Positions 1 through 8,513 are shown, counted from the first letter of the stretch. The stretch: 64,000 nucleotides of DNA from CADBRN01 sp050944685 (GCA_050944685.1 JBMNRP010000005.1:1-64000), one strand, 5' to 3'. Made by a program: numbers and translations. The notes: a model not told the origin generated them from the letters alone.

Positions 1-81
1 CAATGTCGTTTTACCCGCATCCGGGTGAGATATGATCGCAAACGTCCGTCTGCGCCTGATTTCCTTTTCCAGCTCCGTCAT
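1..81 (-). CDS. prfC: Peptide chain release factor 3 (partial, N-terminal 27 codons)
   Basis: The last 27 codons before the left edge read as the N-terminus of RF3, the GTPase that recycles RF1/RF2 after translation termination. The start is an ATG whose complement is at 79-81, and a GGAGG Shine-Dalgarno lies 8 nt upstream. The peptide has a basic RRRRTF stretch followed by AIISHPDAGKTT, the G1/P-loop of the TypA/EF-G/RF3 GTPases. The gene runs off the window. RF3 is preferred because of the short N-terminus before the P-loop and the ISHPDAGKTT form; EF-G and LepA differ at these positions. Confidence 0.85.
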   Translation of the reverse strand, partial: MTELEKEIRRRRTFAIISHPDAGKTTL

Positions 82-179
82 GGATCTTCCTCCCTGGAAG
101 GCCGGGCAGCGATTCTGTCATCTCTGATCCTGAGCGGAACCGCAGTGCCTGTTTTCTCTGCCATATGTACCGGTTTTTT

Positions 180-208
180 ATCTTATCACATGCGTAATGG
201 AGGGGCAA
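180..208 (-). promoter_or_regulatory. Sigma-A promoter for prfC
   Basis: On the minus strand TTGCCC (203-208) and TAAGAT (180-185) are separated by exactly 17 bp. This predicts a leader of about 95 nt before the prfC start at 81. Confidence 0.55.
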
Positions 209-332
209 GCAGGAGCTTTCTCCCGGAACGTACCTTTTCCGGACCATTGTCCGATGAAAATTCCGGATCACCGGATGCGGAGCCGTGCACTTTTTGATAT
301 GATAGATATGCAGATTTAATTACATTTAAGGA
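209..332. other. Intergenic region between prfC and the two-component system
   Basis: The divergent gap 82-415 is over 300 nt. Apart from the prfC promoter and the palindrome at 333-352 I see no gene. Short open frames here lack ribosome binding sites and overlap on both strands. A weak plus-strand TTGATA at 294-299 followed by TTTAAT at 315-320 (15 bp apart) is a poor promoter candidate for the downstream regulator genes. Confidence 0.4.
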
Positions 333-352
333 ATCTGTGATATCATACAGAT
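333..352 (+). promoter_or_regulatory. Inverted repeat upstream of the response regulator
   Basis: ATCTGT (333-338) and ACAGAT (347-352) form a perfect inverted repeat with an 8-bp spacer, 64 bp before the response-regulator start. It may be an operator or a hairpin in the leader. No direct evidence ties it to a specific protein. Confidence 0.3.
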
Positions 353-415
353 CAGCTGGAAAGCTCCCCGCTGCGGGACGATACTCTGGTGAATCCGGAA
401 AATGAGGTGAAAAAT

Positions 416-1096
416 ATGAGACTGCTTCTCGCCGAGGACGAAAAATCTCTCTCCCGGGCTCTGGTGAAAATACTGGAGCACTCGAATTATTCGGTCGACG
501 CCGTTTACGACGGACAGGACGCCCTGGACTATCTGGAGGGCGGAAACTATGACGGCGCCATCCTGGACATCATGATGCCGAAGATGGACGGTATCTCGGT
601 TCTGAAGAAAATCCGGGCCGGCGGAAACCGGATTCCCGTCCTGCTTCTGACCGCGAAGTCGGAAATCGACGACAAGGTCACGGGACTGGACGCGGGAGCC
701 AATGACTACCTGACGAAGCCCTTCGCCCCGGAGGAGCTGCTCGCCCGCATCCGCGCGATGATGCGCACCCAGTCCGCGGAGACGTTCGCAGACAACAAGC
801 TCTCGATGGGCAATATCACGCTGAACGTCTCAAATTTCGAGCTTTCTTCTCCCTTCGGAAGCTTCCGTCTGGCCAACAAGGAGTTCCAGATGATGGAGAT
901 GCTTCTGCGGAACCAGAAGACGCTGATTCCCACCGAGCTTTTCCTGGAAAAAATCTGGGGATATGACAGCGACGCGGAAATCAATGTCGTCTGGGTCTAT
1001 ATTTCCTATCTCCGGAAAAAACTGACAGCGCTGCACGCCGACATTCAGATCAAAGCCACACGGAACGCGGGTTATTCGCTTGAGCTGGCCCGCTGA
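416..1096 (+). CDS. OmpR/PhoB-family response regulator
   Basis: Two-component response regulator, about 226 residues. The receiver domain (1-120) has the acidic pocket E7/D8, the phospho-acceptor D51 in AILDIMMPKMDG, T79 and K101 in NDYLTKPF. The C-terminal half (about 130-226) is a winged-helix DNA-binding domain ending in VVWVYISYLRKKL and NAGYSLE, as in OmpR/PhoB regulators. A GTG at 389 would add nine residues, but the ATG at 416 has a better Shine-Dalgarno (GAGGTGA) and starts at the usual place before the first beta strand. It is followed after 27 nt by its histidine kinase. The stimulus and target genes cannot be read from the sequence. Confidence 0.93.
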   Translation: MRLLLAEDEKSLSRALVKILEHSNYSVDAVYDGQDALDYLEGGNYDGAILDIMMPKMDGISVLKKIRAGGNRIPVLLLTAKSEIDDKVTGLDAGANDYLTKPFAPEELLARIRAMMRTQSAETFADNKLSMGNITLNVSNFELSSPFGSFRLANKEFQMMEMLLRNQKTLIPTELFLEKIWGYDSDAEINVVWVYISYLRKKLTALHADIQIKATRNAGYSLELAR

Positions 1097-1123
1097 CACG
1101 TCCGCCTGCCGGAGGAAAAGGAT

Positions 1124-2437
1124 ATGCTGAAGAAATTACGTCTCCGTTTCATTCTGTCTGCCATGATTTCCTTTCTGGCCGTCCTGTTGATTATTATCGG
1201 AGTGATCAATATCCTGGATTACCGCAATGTGATCCGCCAGGCAGACCGGACCCTGCAGATGCTGGCGGAAAACGACGGAAATTTTCCGGATAACGCGCCC
1301 GGAACAAAAAAGGACGGAACGGACGACAAAACCAGTACCACCGCGAAAACATCTTCCTCCACGCAGGAAAAGGATTCCGGACCAAAAGGCGGCAATCTCG
1401 GATTCGGGGTTCCCAGCATGACGGCCGATACTCCTTTTGAATACCGTTACTTCGTCGTCAAATACGATTCGGACGGGGAGCTCTCCTCAATCGATGTCAG
1501 CAACATCGCCGCCATAGACGACTCGGAAGCGGAGGAGTACGCCGATGAAATCATGAACAGCAGCGACACGCACGGCTTTCTCAGCTATTTCCGGTACCTG
1601 AAGTATTCCGGGAGCGACGGGACCATGGTCCTTTTTCTGGACTGCAACCGGTCGCTCTCCAGTTTTCACAGCTTTCTTCTGATCAGCATCATCGTTTCTG
1701 TGATCGGATTTGTCGCGGCCATGCTGCTCGTCATCTTACTCTCCCGGCGATTCACCCGGCCAATGGAAGAGAGCTACGCAAAGCAGAAGCGCTTTATCAC
1801 CGATGCCGGACACGAACTGAAAACGCCGCTCACCATCATTGACGCCGATATGACCGTCCTGGAGATGGATATCGGAAAAAATGAGTGGGTAGATGACGTC
1901 CGTCAGCAGACGAAACGGCTCGCGAAACTGACAAATGACATGGTCTATCTGTCGAAGATGGATGAAGAAAACCGGCAGTCGGAAAAAATCGACTTTCCGC
2001 TCTCGGATCTCGTGCAGGAGGAATCGCAGTCCTTCCGCTCCCGCGCCATGGTGGAAAACAAGACCTTTGAGAGCGAAATCGATCCCATGATCAATTACAA
2101 AGGAGATGAAAAGGCGATTCGCCAGCTGGTCTCCATCCTTCTGGACAACGCCCTGAAATATTCCGATGAAGGCGGCCGCATCCGGGTGACCCTCAGGCAG
2201 AAAGGAAAGGGCGCGCTCCTCTCGGTCTTCAATACGACGAAGGACCCGATGAACCCGGATGATCTGAGCCATCTCTTTGACCGGTTCTACCGCACGGACC
2301 AGTCGCGCAGCTCTGAGACGGGCGGATACGGGCTCGGTCTTTCCATCGCAAAGGCGGTTGTCGCCTCTCACCGCGGAAAAATAACCGCCTCGTCTTCCGA
2401 CGGGCGGTCACTTGAAATATCCGTTCTTCTGCCCTGA
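1124..2437 (+). CDS. Membrane sensor histidine kinase
   Basis: Partner kinase of the upstream response regulator, 437 residues. TM1 is about residues 9-31, an extracytoplasmic sensor with a Lys/Thr/Ser-rich low-complexity part (60-90) spans about 32-182, and TM2 is about 184-206. There is little or no HAMP domain. The HisKA helix carries the phospho-accepting H230 in AGHELKTPLT. The ATPase domain shows the N box (LLDNALKYSD), F box (LFDRFYRTD) and G2 box (GGYGLGLSIAKA). The start is preceded by GGAGG. The fold and spacing resemble small Clostridial OmpR-type kinases of unknown signal. Confidence 0.92.
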   Translation: MLKKLRLRFILSAMISFLAVLLIIIGVINILDYRNVIRQADRTLQMLAENDGNFPDNAPGTKKDGTDDKTSTTAKTSSSTQEKDSGPKGGNLGFGVPSMTADTPFEYRYFVVKYDSDGELSSIDVSNIAAIDDSEAEEYADEIMNSSDTHGFLSYFRYLKYSGSDGTMVLFLDCNRSLSSFHSFLLISIIVSVIGFVAAMLLVILLSRRFTRPMEESYAKQKRFITDAGHELKTPLTIIDADMTVLEMDIGKNEWVDDVRQQTKRLAKLTNDMVYLSKMDEENRQSEKIDFPLSDLVQEESQSFRSRAMVENKTFESEIDPMINYKGDEKAIRQLVSILLDNALKYSDEGGRIRVTLRQKGKGALLSVFNTTKDPMNPDDLSHLFDRFYRTDQSRSSETGGYGLGLSIAKAVVASHRGKITASSSDGRSLEISVLLP

Positions 2438-2491
2438 TTCTGCTGTGAAATCATTCGGAAAAAAGAGGCACTGCCAAAGGAATCCGGATCT

Positions 2492-3982
2492 TCAGATACG
2501 GCTGTAAAGTTCGGTCAGGGCTCGTATTTTCCCTGCAAGTTCCCCGTTAAACTGACCCGGCAGCATTCTCCAGCACCAGTTATGCCCTCCGAGAGTAGAC
2601 GGTGTGTTAAAGCGGGCTTCGCTTCCCAGATTCAGATAATCCTGCATGGGGATGATCGCTGTATCGCTCACGCTTGACAGCGCGGCACGCACGAGCAGAT
2701 CCGCAAATTCCTCCTCCGGGCAGTCCGGGCAGCCGAAATAGCGCAGGCAGAAATTTCTCTCATTCTCCGTCGCCGTCCGGAAAAACCCGCGCGATGTCTC
2801 GTTGTCGTGCGTCCCGGTGTAGACGATGCAGTTCCTGAGATAGTGATGCGGCAGATATTCATTGGAGGGGCCGGACCCGAAGGCAAAGTGAAGCACCTTC
2901 ATGCCGGGATATCCGGATTCCCGCACCATATTCCGCACATTCTCCGTGAGATATCCCAAATCCTCCGCGATCACGCGGATCTCTCCCAGCGCGTCTTCGA
3001 TCGCGTGAAACACGTCAAGGCCGGGGCCTTTCACCCATACTCCGTTCCGCGCCGTAGGCTCTCCGTACGGAATGGAATAATAGGATTCAAATCCGCGGAA
3101 ATGATCGATGCGCACGACATCGTAAAGGCTCATCGCCCTTCTCATCCGGCGGATCCACCATCCATATCCCGTTTTTTTCTGGTAATCCCAGTCGTGAAGC
3201 GGATTGCCCCAGAGCTGTCCGTCCGCCGCGTAATCGTCCGGCGGACATCCCGCCACGTTTTCCGGAACGAGATTCTCATTGAACTGGAACAGCTGCGGCT
3301 CCGACCAGGCGTCCGCGCTGTCCATCGCCACGTAGATCGGCATATCGCCGATAATGGAAATTCCGTGATCGTTTGCGTACTTCTTCAGCGATTTCCACTG
3401 GCGGTCAAATTCATACTGCAGAAACTCGCGGAACCGGATCTCCTCTTCGATCTCCGGGCTGTGCCGGATCTCCTCCAGCGCTTTCTCATCCCGTCTTCGC
3501 AGCGGCTCCGGCCACTCACTCCACTGAACGCCTCCCCGGCTCTCCTTGATCGCGGAGAACAGCGTATACTCATCGAGCCAGCCGTGATTTTCCCGCAGAA
3601 ACATCCCGAAGGACTCGTCGCGTTCCGGATGAAAGCGTCGGAACGCCTTTTTCAGGACGCTCCACCGGGTCCGGTAAATGCGCCCGTAATCCACATAGCC
3701 CGGATTCTCCCCGCAGTCCGCATCCTCACACTCCTCTTCGGTAAGCAGACCCTCGTTGCGGAGAATATCCAGTGAAATCATATACGGATTTCCCGCGAAC
3801 GTCGAAACCGACTGATAGGGCGAATCGCCGAATCCGGTCGGCACGAGCGGAAGAATCTGCCAGATCTTCTGTCCGGCCTGCTCCAGAAAGTCCACAAAAC
3901 GATAAGCTTCCTCAGAAAAGCCCCCGATGCCGCCGCGCGTCGGGAGCGATGTGACAGGAAGCAGTATTCCTGCTGATCTCAT
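2492..3982 (-). CDS. malQ: 4-alpha-glucanotransferase (amylomaltase)
   Basis: GH77 disproportionating enzyme, 496 residues (usual length about 500). It transfers alpha-1,4-glucan segments in maltodextrin/glycogen use in the cytoplasm. Visible motifs are GDMPIYVAMDSADAW, the nucleophile region VVRIDHFRGFESYY, the acid/base region VIAEDLGYLT and the third carboxylate in YTGTHDNETSRG. Its ATG overlaps the TGA of the upstream phosphate transporter gene (ATGA at 3979-3982). The nearest AAGGAG lies about 17 nt upstream, so translational coupling is likely. No other glycogen gene is nearby. Confidence 0.95.
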   Translation of the reverse strand: MRSAGILLPVTSLPTRGGIGGFSEEAYRFVDFLEQAGQKIWQILPLVPTGFGDSPYQSVSTFAGNPYMISLDILRNEGLLTEEECEDADCGENPGYVDYGRIYRTRWSVLKKAFRRFHPERDESFGMFLRENHGWLDEYTLFSAIKESRGGVQWSEWPEPLRRRDEKALEEIRHSPEIEEEIRFREFLQYEFDRQWKSLKKYANDHGISIIGDMPIYVAMDSADAWSEPQLFQFNENLVPENVAGCPPDDYAADGQLWGNPLHDWDYQKKTGYGWWIRRMRRAMSLYDVVRIDHFRGFESYYSIPYGEPTARNGVWVKGPGLDVFHAIEDALGEIRVIAEDLGYLTENVRNMVRESGYPGMKVLHFAFGSGPSNEYLPHHYLRNCIVYTGTHDNETSRGFFRTATENERNFCLRYFGCPDCPEEEFADLLVRAALSSVSDTAIIPMQDYLNLGSEARFNTPSTLGGHNWCWRMLPGQFNGELAGKIRALTELYSRI

Positions 3983-6054
3983 TCTTTATCTTTTTTCTTC
4001 TCCTTTTTACTGTCTTTTTTCAAATTGGCTTCCCCGCCATCCAAATCATCCGCATCGCCGGATTTCTTTCCGGCACTTCCGGGATCTTTTTCTCCGCTCC
4101 CGGAATCTTTTCCGGAACTTTCAAATTCTTTTTCTCCGCTCCCGGGATTCTTTTTCGCACCGCCGGAATCTTTCTCCTCCGTGCGGCGGTCCGCATCGGA
4201 ATCCGGCTTCTTTTCTGCGTTTTTGCTCTTATTCTTGTCTTTTTTCTTATCCTTGTCTTTTTTCTTCTTCTTTTTCTTCTTCAGCGGCGTATACGGAGAG
4301 AGCGAATATTTCTGTTCATACATCGCATATTCCTCCAGGTAAGCCTGATCCGAGCCCTCCCGAAGGGTCTCCTCGAAATTGTGCATTTCCAGACTGGAAT
4401 AGCGCGTCTGAATCACACAGGTGCAGATGCTCGCGCACAGATCCGCCACACGGTCGCAGTAAGTGAGAATGTCATTCAGAACGACCCCCATCTCTCCGCT
4501 GCACTCTCCCGTCTGCAGGCGGTCAATGTGACGGTTCTTGATCTCCTTCACGAGACTGTCTATCACATCCCGGAGCGGCTCCGCGTGGCGGGCCATGTCC
4601 TCATCATCGTTCAGATAGGAATCCGTCATGATACCCAGGATCTCATCCAGCGACTCGTGAAGCACTACCAGCTCCGCCCTCGCCGCGGGCGAAAAGGTCA
4701 GCTTGTCTTCGACCAGGCGCCCCGCGACGTTGGTCATGTTAGCCGCATGATCGCTGATCCGCTCAAAATCATTGATGCAGTGAAGCATCTCCGAGATGGA
4801 ATTGTTGTCCTCTTCCGTGACGTTCTTCGCGGAAAGACGGATCAGGAAGGTGTCGAGCTGATCCTCCAGATAATCGAGATAATCCTCTGTTTCCAGAACT
4901 TTTTTCGCCTTTGATTCGCTGTATTCTTTTACGACATCCATCGAGGCGGAAAAAGCATCCCGCGCACCGGAGGCCATCTCCATCGTTTTCTCCATCGCGG
5001 TTTCCACGGCAAGCGGCGGATTGACGAAGAGACGGCGATCCAGAAGCTCCATCGGACGCGCCTGAGTCTCCTCTTCCGGAAGAACCGGAAGGATGTGCTC
5101 GATCAGACGGACCAGCCGGTCCGTAAACGGAAGGAGAATCAGAACGGTGCCCACATTGAAGATTGAGTGGAACACGGCAATCTGGAAAGAAGTCATCGGC
5201 TCGTTGAAAAACGCCATTCCCGCCAGATAGCGGAGAATGCAGTAAATCGACATCCAGATCGCGGCACCGATAATATTGATCCACACATGAATCAGCGAGA
5301 CCCTCTTGGCCTTCCGGCTGACGCCGATCGCGGACAAAAGAGCGGTCACGCATGTTCCGATATTGGCTCCCATAACGATCGGGATGGCCATCCCGCAGCT
5401 GATATTTCCCGTAAGGGCAAATGCCTGCAGAATACCGATCGAAGCGGCCGAGGACTGAATGACCCCGGTAAACGCGACCCCGATGAGAAGGCCGAGGAAC
5501 GGATTGTCAAACGCCACCAGCGCTTTCTGGAAACCGGGCATTTCCGCCAGCGGCTCCACAGATCCCGACATCATGGTCATGCCGTACATCAGGACCGCGA
5601 ATCCGCAGAAAATCGAACCCAGATCTTTCTTTTTGCTGCTCTTGGAGGACAGAACCAGGATCACACCGATGAAAGCAACAATCGGAGAAAAATGCTCCGG
5701 TTTCAGCGGTGAAATCAGGAAATTGTCCGACTGAATACCGTTCATCGAGAGGATCCAGGATGTCAGTGTCGTCCCGATGTTGGATCCCATGATCACGGGA
5801 ATAGTCTGAGACAGCTGCATGATTCCGGAATTAACGAATCCCACAAGCATGACGGTAAGGGCAGACGAAGACTGGATGGCGATCGTGATGACCATTCCGA
5901 GAATCAGTCCGCGAAGTTTGCTGGAGGTCATTTTTTCGAGCGTTCCCTGCATCTTCCCGCCGGCCACCTTTTTCAGGCAGCTGGACATGAGATTCATGCC
6001 GAAAAGAAAGAACGCCAGTCCTCCGAACAGGGTGAAAATTGAAAAAATATCCAT
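3979..6054 (-). CDS. Na/Pi cotransporter family protein with PhoU-like domain and lysine-rich tail
   Basis: Sodium-phosphate symporter of the NptA/YjbB (PNaS) family. The N-terminal 330 residues contain the two inverted repeats of the family, each with a QSS signature (AIQSSSALTV and VIQSSAASIG), in multiple membrane segments. Residues about 340-570 form a PhoU-like helical domain, as in many bacterial members. The last 100 residues are unusual: a run of lysines, then a low-complexity tail with imperfect repeats of S/G/E/K/D/P (encoded by 3982-4290). The start follows GGAGGAG. It sits between the 380-residue unknown gene and malQ, apparently in one operon. Confidence 0.9.
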   Translation of the reverse strand: MDIFSIFTLFGGLAFFLFGMNLMSSCLKKVAGGKMQGTLEKMTSSKLRGLILGMVITIAIQSSSALTVMLVGFVNSGIMQLSQTIPVIMGSNIGTTLTSWILSMNGIQSDNFLISPLKPEHFSPIVAFIGVILVLSSKSSKKKDLGSIFCGFAVLMYGMTMMSGSVEPLAEMPGFQKALVAFDNPFLGLLIGVAFTGVIQSSAASIGILQAFALTGNISCGMAIPIVMGANIGTCVTALLSAIGVSRKAKRVSLIHVWINIIGAAIWMSIYCILRYLAGMAFFNEPMTSFQIAVFHSIFNVGTVLILLPFTDRLVRLIEHILPVLPEEETQARPMELLDRRLFVNPPLAVETAMEKTMEMASGARDAFSASMDVVKEYSESKAKKVLETEDYLDYLEDQLDTFLIRLSAKNVTEEDNNSISEMLHCINDFERISDHAANMTNVAGRLVEDKLTFSPAARAELVVLHESLDEILGIMTDSYLNDDEDMARHAEPLRDVIDSLVKEIKNRHIDRLQTGECSGEMGVVLNDILTYCDRVADLCASICTCVIQTRYSSLEMHNFEETLREGSDQAYLEEYAMYEQKYSLSPYTPLKKKKKKKKDKDKKKDKNKSKNAEKKPDSDADRRTEEKDSGGAKKNPGSGEKEFESSGKDSGSGEKDPGSAGKKSGDADDLDGGEANLKKDSKKEKKKDKE

Positions 6055-6107
6055 TTACTCCTCCGGTTTCAGCAGCCGGCGCTGAAAAAAACATTAAGAC
6101 AGGAAGC

Positions 6108-7250
6108 TTATTGAAGCTGAGAAATCTGAAGGTCGACGATATGCAGCTCTCTCTCCTGTTTCTCCAACTCTTTTTCCAGCTGATCTGACAACTGGAAAGC
6201 CTGCTCCTCCTCCGGATTTGCCGGCTTCAGAAACCCCCGGACAACCGCAGCCGGAAGAACAAATTTCTTTTCCGCGGACTCAAAAATAACCGTGATTCTT
6301 CTCTCTTCCTGTGAGCTGACCCGGCCGCTTCCGAACTTTTTATGCGTCACAGTCTGACCGGTCAGATCCGGAAGGCTTGCGGACTCCAGCTTTTCCCGAA
6401 TCTCGTCGATCTGCCGCTGAAGATTCTTTTTCCTCTCACCGAGCTCGGCGAGCTTCTTTTCTTTTTCTCCGCTGGCAAGCGAACTGCGGGAGGATTTTCT
6501 GCGAACCGCAGCCTGTTCGTCATAAAAGCCGTAATTCTGCATCCCGTACATCAGATCAAAGGCGAGAATATGATTCTCCCCGTCAATATCGGTCACAGCG
6601 CTGTCTCCTGTGCGGTCCGACTCCCGCTCCAGTTCGTTCTGAACCATGGTCAGAAGATCCTCATTTTCCCCGAGGGCGGAAACGATTTCCCCGCAGAGCG
6701 TATAGTAACTCTTCAGACTGAAGGATTTTCCGCTGCCGATTTTTCCCGAATACTTGATATAGCGGGCGAAAGCCTTCTCTTCCGCTTCGCGATAGAAAAA
6801 ATTATCATCCGGCTCGATAAAGGCGAGATACGAAATACCGGAGCGCATCGACTGACGGTGAGACCATTCATCATCCCCGGCTTCTTCCAGCATCTGATTG
6901 ATCGTATCCACAAAGGTCTCTATTTTTTTCTGACGTTTTTTATAATCGGAGTGGTCCGGGGCGAGAAGTTCGCGGAACGCGTCACGTACCCGTTCCATGG
7001 TTTCTCCGTCCTTTTCGCAGAGAAACTGAATGCCATGAGACGGCTGCGTAAGATCGTCGTCTACGAGGTTCTCCGATTCCGAAAGCGCTTTTTCAAACAT
7101 CTTTCCAAAATCGGCCGCATCGATGTCCCAGTATTTCTGAAAGTTGCTGACCGCAGTCCACTTGAAAATCTCATGATTCTCAGGACTGTTCATCGTCTCA
7201 AACTTCTCTGCATAGCTGTCCATTGTTTTCTGTAATAAATCCCGGTTCAT
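6108..7250 (-). CDS. Conserved hypothetical protein with coiled coil and Tudor-like C-terminal motif
   Basis: Unrecognised 380-residue soluble protein. The N-terminal 230 residues are acidic and helical with no signal peptide. Residues about 255-295 are a Lys/Glu-rich coiled coil. The segment that follows has TVTHKKFGSGRV, then short beta-like strands (RRITVIFESAEKKFVL), resembling the 'HPKFGEG' Tudor-like module at the C-terminus of UvrD/PcrA helicases. The last 35 residues are again coiled coil. Start ATG follows AGGAGG by 5 nt. A 24-codon leader frame ends with its TGA overlapping this ATG. It appears to be the first gene of a unit with the phosphate transporter and malQ. Confidence 0.75.
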   Translation of the reverse strand: MNRDLLQKTMDSYAEKFETMNSPENHEIFKWTAVSNFQKYWDIDAADFGKMFEKALSESENLVDDDLTQPSHGIQFLCEKDGETMERVRDAFRELLAPDHSDYKKRQKKIETFVDTINQMLEEAGDDEWSHRQSMRSGISYLAFIEPDDNFFYREAEEKAFARYIKYSGKIGSGKSFSLKSYYTLCGEIVSALGENEDLLTMVQNELERESDRTGDSAVTDIDGENHILAFDLMYGMQNYGFYDEQAAVRRKSSRSSLASGEKEKKLAELGERKKNLQRQIDEIREKLESASLPDLTGQTVTHKKFGSGRVSSQEERRITVIFESAEKKFVLPAAVVRGFLKPANPEEEQAFQLSDQLEKELEKQERELHIVDLQISQLQ

Positions 7251-7321
7251 CCAATCCTCCTCATATTTATTTTCGATCCTCCGAAGGCGTCCGTCTCTGA
7301 TGGCAGAATATCGGAGATCAT
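7247..7321 (-). other. Possible 24-codon leader ORF upstream of the 380-residue gene
   Basis: An ATG at 7319-7321 (minus) preceded by GGGAGGG opens a 24-codon frame whose TGA (7247-7249) overlaps the ATG of the next gene. The coupling arrangement suggests a translated leader, but the peptide is not recognised and the Shine-Dalgarno spacing is short. Confidence 0.25.
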
Positions 7322-7401
7322 TTCCCTCCCTTTAAGTAAAGATGAAAACGGTCAGGCAATAACTGCCGCCCCCCTTTCAAGTAAAAAATCGCACACATCT
7401 A

Positions 7402-7430
7402 ATTATAACGAATTTTGCATCCTGTGAAAA
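7402..7430 (-). promoter_or_regulatory. Candidate promoter for the 380-residue gene
   Basis: Minus-strand TATAAT (7402-7407) with a weak -35 (TTTTCA, 7425-7430) at 17 bp. The predicted leader of about 145 nt includes two imperfect copies of a CCCTTTnAAGTAAA motif near 7328 and 7371. Confidence 0.4.
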
Positions 7431-7690
7431 CAGGCAAATTTTCTCATTTTGACCGAAATCCCGCATGAAAAGAATTCAGCAGGCCGGAAAATGCAGAATT
7501 TTCTTTGTTTTGCCGCGCTCCCGCGACATTTTTTCGGCACATCTTACAAAAAAACGAACAAAATTGCGGACCGATTCTGCCCGTTTTCGCCCGACGGTGA
7601 CCGAAAAGCACATTCGTTTTCCGCCCCTCCGCGGCCTCGTCTGAAACAGGCTCTCTTTTATTACAAAAACAGGCTTTCTTTTTTACAAAA
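7431..7690. other. Intergenic region before the tRNA genes
   Basis: This is the central part of a 540-nt gap. Open frames of about 100 codons exist on both strands but overlap each other completely, lack a ribosome binding site and have no recognisable domain. I see no gene, riboswitch or repeat here. Confidence 0.5.
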
Positions 7691-7694
7691 TCAG

Positions 7695-7724
7695 TTGACA
7701 ATCCCGATTTTGTCAGTGTATAAT
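7695..7724 (+). promoter_or_regulatory. Strong sigma-A promoter for the glycine tRNAs
   Basis: Consensus TTGACA (7695-7700) and TATAAT (7719-7724) with an 18-bp spacer. Transcription should start near 7731, about 60 nt before the first tRNA. Confidence 0.8.
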
Positions 7725-7792
7725 CAGGAAGTTGCACAGGATTTCAGCGTTTTGTAAATCCGCTGAAAAAGAAATGAAAAGATCACAAATGT

Positions 7793-7863
7793 GCAGGTGT
7801 AGTTCAGTGGTAGAACACCAGCCTTCCAAGCTGGATATGTGGGTTCGATTCCCATCACCTGCT
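7793..7863 (+). tRNA. tRNA-Gly (anticodon TCC)
   Basis: A 71-nt cloverleaf. The acceptor stem GCAGGTG pairs with CACCTGC. The anticodon stem CCAGC/GCTGG encloses the loop CTTCCAA with anticodon TCC, and the T arm contains GGTTCGATTCC. The 3' CCA is not encoded. Confidence 0.95.
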
Positions 7864-7868
7864 CGCGT

Positions 7869-7940
7869 GCGCGAGTGGCTCAGGGGTGGAGTACAACCTT
7901 GCCAAGGTTGGGGTCGCGGGTTCGAATCCCGTCTCGCGCT
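7869..7940 (+). tRNA. tRNA-Gly (anticodon GCC)
   Basis: A 72-nt cloverleaf only 5 nt after the first tRNA. The acceptor stem GCGCGAG pairs with CTCGCGC. The anticodon stem CAACC/GGTTG encloses TTGCCAA with anticodon GCC, and the T arm has GGTTCGAATCC. CCA is not encoded. Together the two genes read all glycine codons except GGG without wobble from TCC. Confidence 0.95.
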
Positions 7941-7942
7941 CT

Positions 7943-7977
7943 AAAAAACTGCTTCGGATTTTCCGAAGCAGTTTTTT
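7943..7977 (+). terminator. Rho-independent terminator after the tRNAs
   Basis: A perfect 11-bp stem (ACTGCTTCGGA/TCCGAAGCAGT) with a TTT loop, flanked by A6 and T6. It can act in both directions and so can also end transcription from the Rrf2 regulator gene on the minus strand. Confidence 0.95.
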
Positions 7978-7987
7978 CATGCATCTT

Positions 7988-8422
7988 TCAGATACAGTAA
8001 TTATTCATCATCTCTTCGCCCCATCCGACCATGTCTTCCAGAGTATACCGGTCGACCACCCCGGCGATCGCCTTATCCAGCTCCTTCCACAGTCTCAGCG
8101 TGACGCAGGTATACGCGCGCGGACAGTCGTTCACATCATTAACCAGGCACTCTACCGGATGCAGATTTCCCTCCGTCACGCGGAGAATATCGCCCGCCGT
8201 ATATTCTGACGGCTTTTTCGCGAGCATGTAGCCTCCCTGCGGACCCCGGATGCTCCGGAGGTAACCCGCCCGGACCAGTGCGGATACGATCTGCTCCAGA
8301 TATTTCACCGAAATATTCTGGCGTTCGGAAATATCACGGATACTGACCGGTTCTCCTGTGTTGTTCTGCGCGATATCCACCATCATACGCAGCGCATATC
8401 TTCCTTTTGTTGAAATCTTCAT
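7988..8422 (-). CDS. Rrf2-family transcriptional regulator (CymR/IscR-like) with three conserved-type cysteines
   Basis: A 144-residue winged-helix regulator. The N-terminus MKISTKGRYALRMMVDIA and the helix-turn-helix (ISERQNISVKYLEQIVSAL, then SIRGPQGGY) are typical of Rrf2 proteins. C92, C100 and C106 form C-X7-C-X5-C, close to the Fe-S-binding C-X5-C-X5-C of IscR; CymR proteins lack this triad. Position next to cysK and O-acetylhomoserine sulfhydrylase suggests control of sulfur assimilation, and the cysteines suggest sensing of Fe-S status. The SUF operon promoter shares a half-site with the cysK promoter. Shine-Dalgarno GGGAG. Own promoter at 8485-8513. Confidence 0.88.
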   Translation of the reverse strand: MKISTKGRYALRMMVDIAQNNTGEPVSIRDISERQNISVKYLEQIVSALVRAGYLRSIRGPQGGYMLAKKPSEYTAGDILRVTEGNLHPVECLVNDVNDCPRAYTCVTLRLWKELDKAIAGVVDRYTLEDMVGWGEEMMNNYCI

Positions 8423-8484
8423 GGCGATTTCTCCCTTACTGATTCCCCGGTATCCGGATATGAAACCGGGCGCTTTCTGATAAT

Positions 8485-8513
8485 ATTATACTCTGCTTTT
8501 CGGGGAGCGCAAA
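8485..8513 (-). promoter_or_regulatory. Candidate promoter of the Rrf2 regulator
   Basis: Minus-strand TATAAT (8485-8490) with a weak -35 (TTTGCG, 8508-8513) at 17 bp. No TCCTA/TAGGA motif is present here, so autoregulation is not supported. Confidence 0.45.

Noticed and set aside
7444..7757. Opposed open frames of 97 and 102 codons before the tRNA genes
   Set aside because: They overlap completely, lack ribosome binding sites, and one runs through the tRNA promoter.
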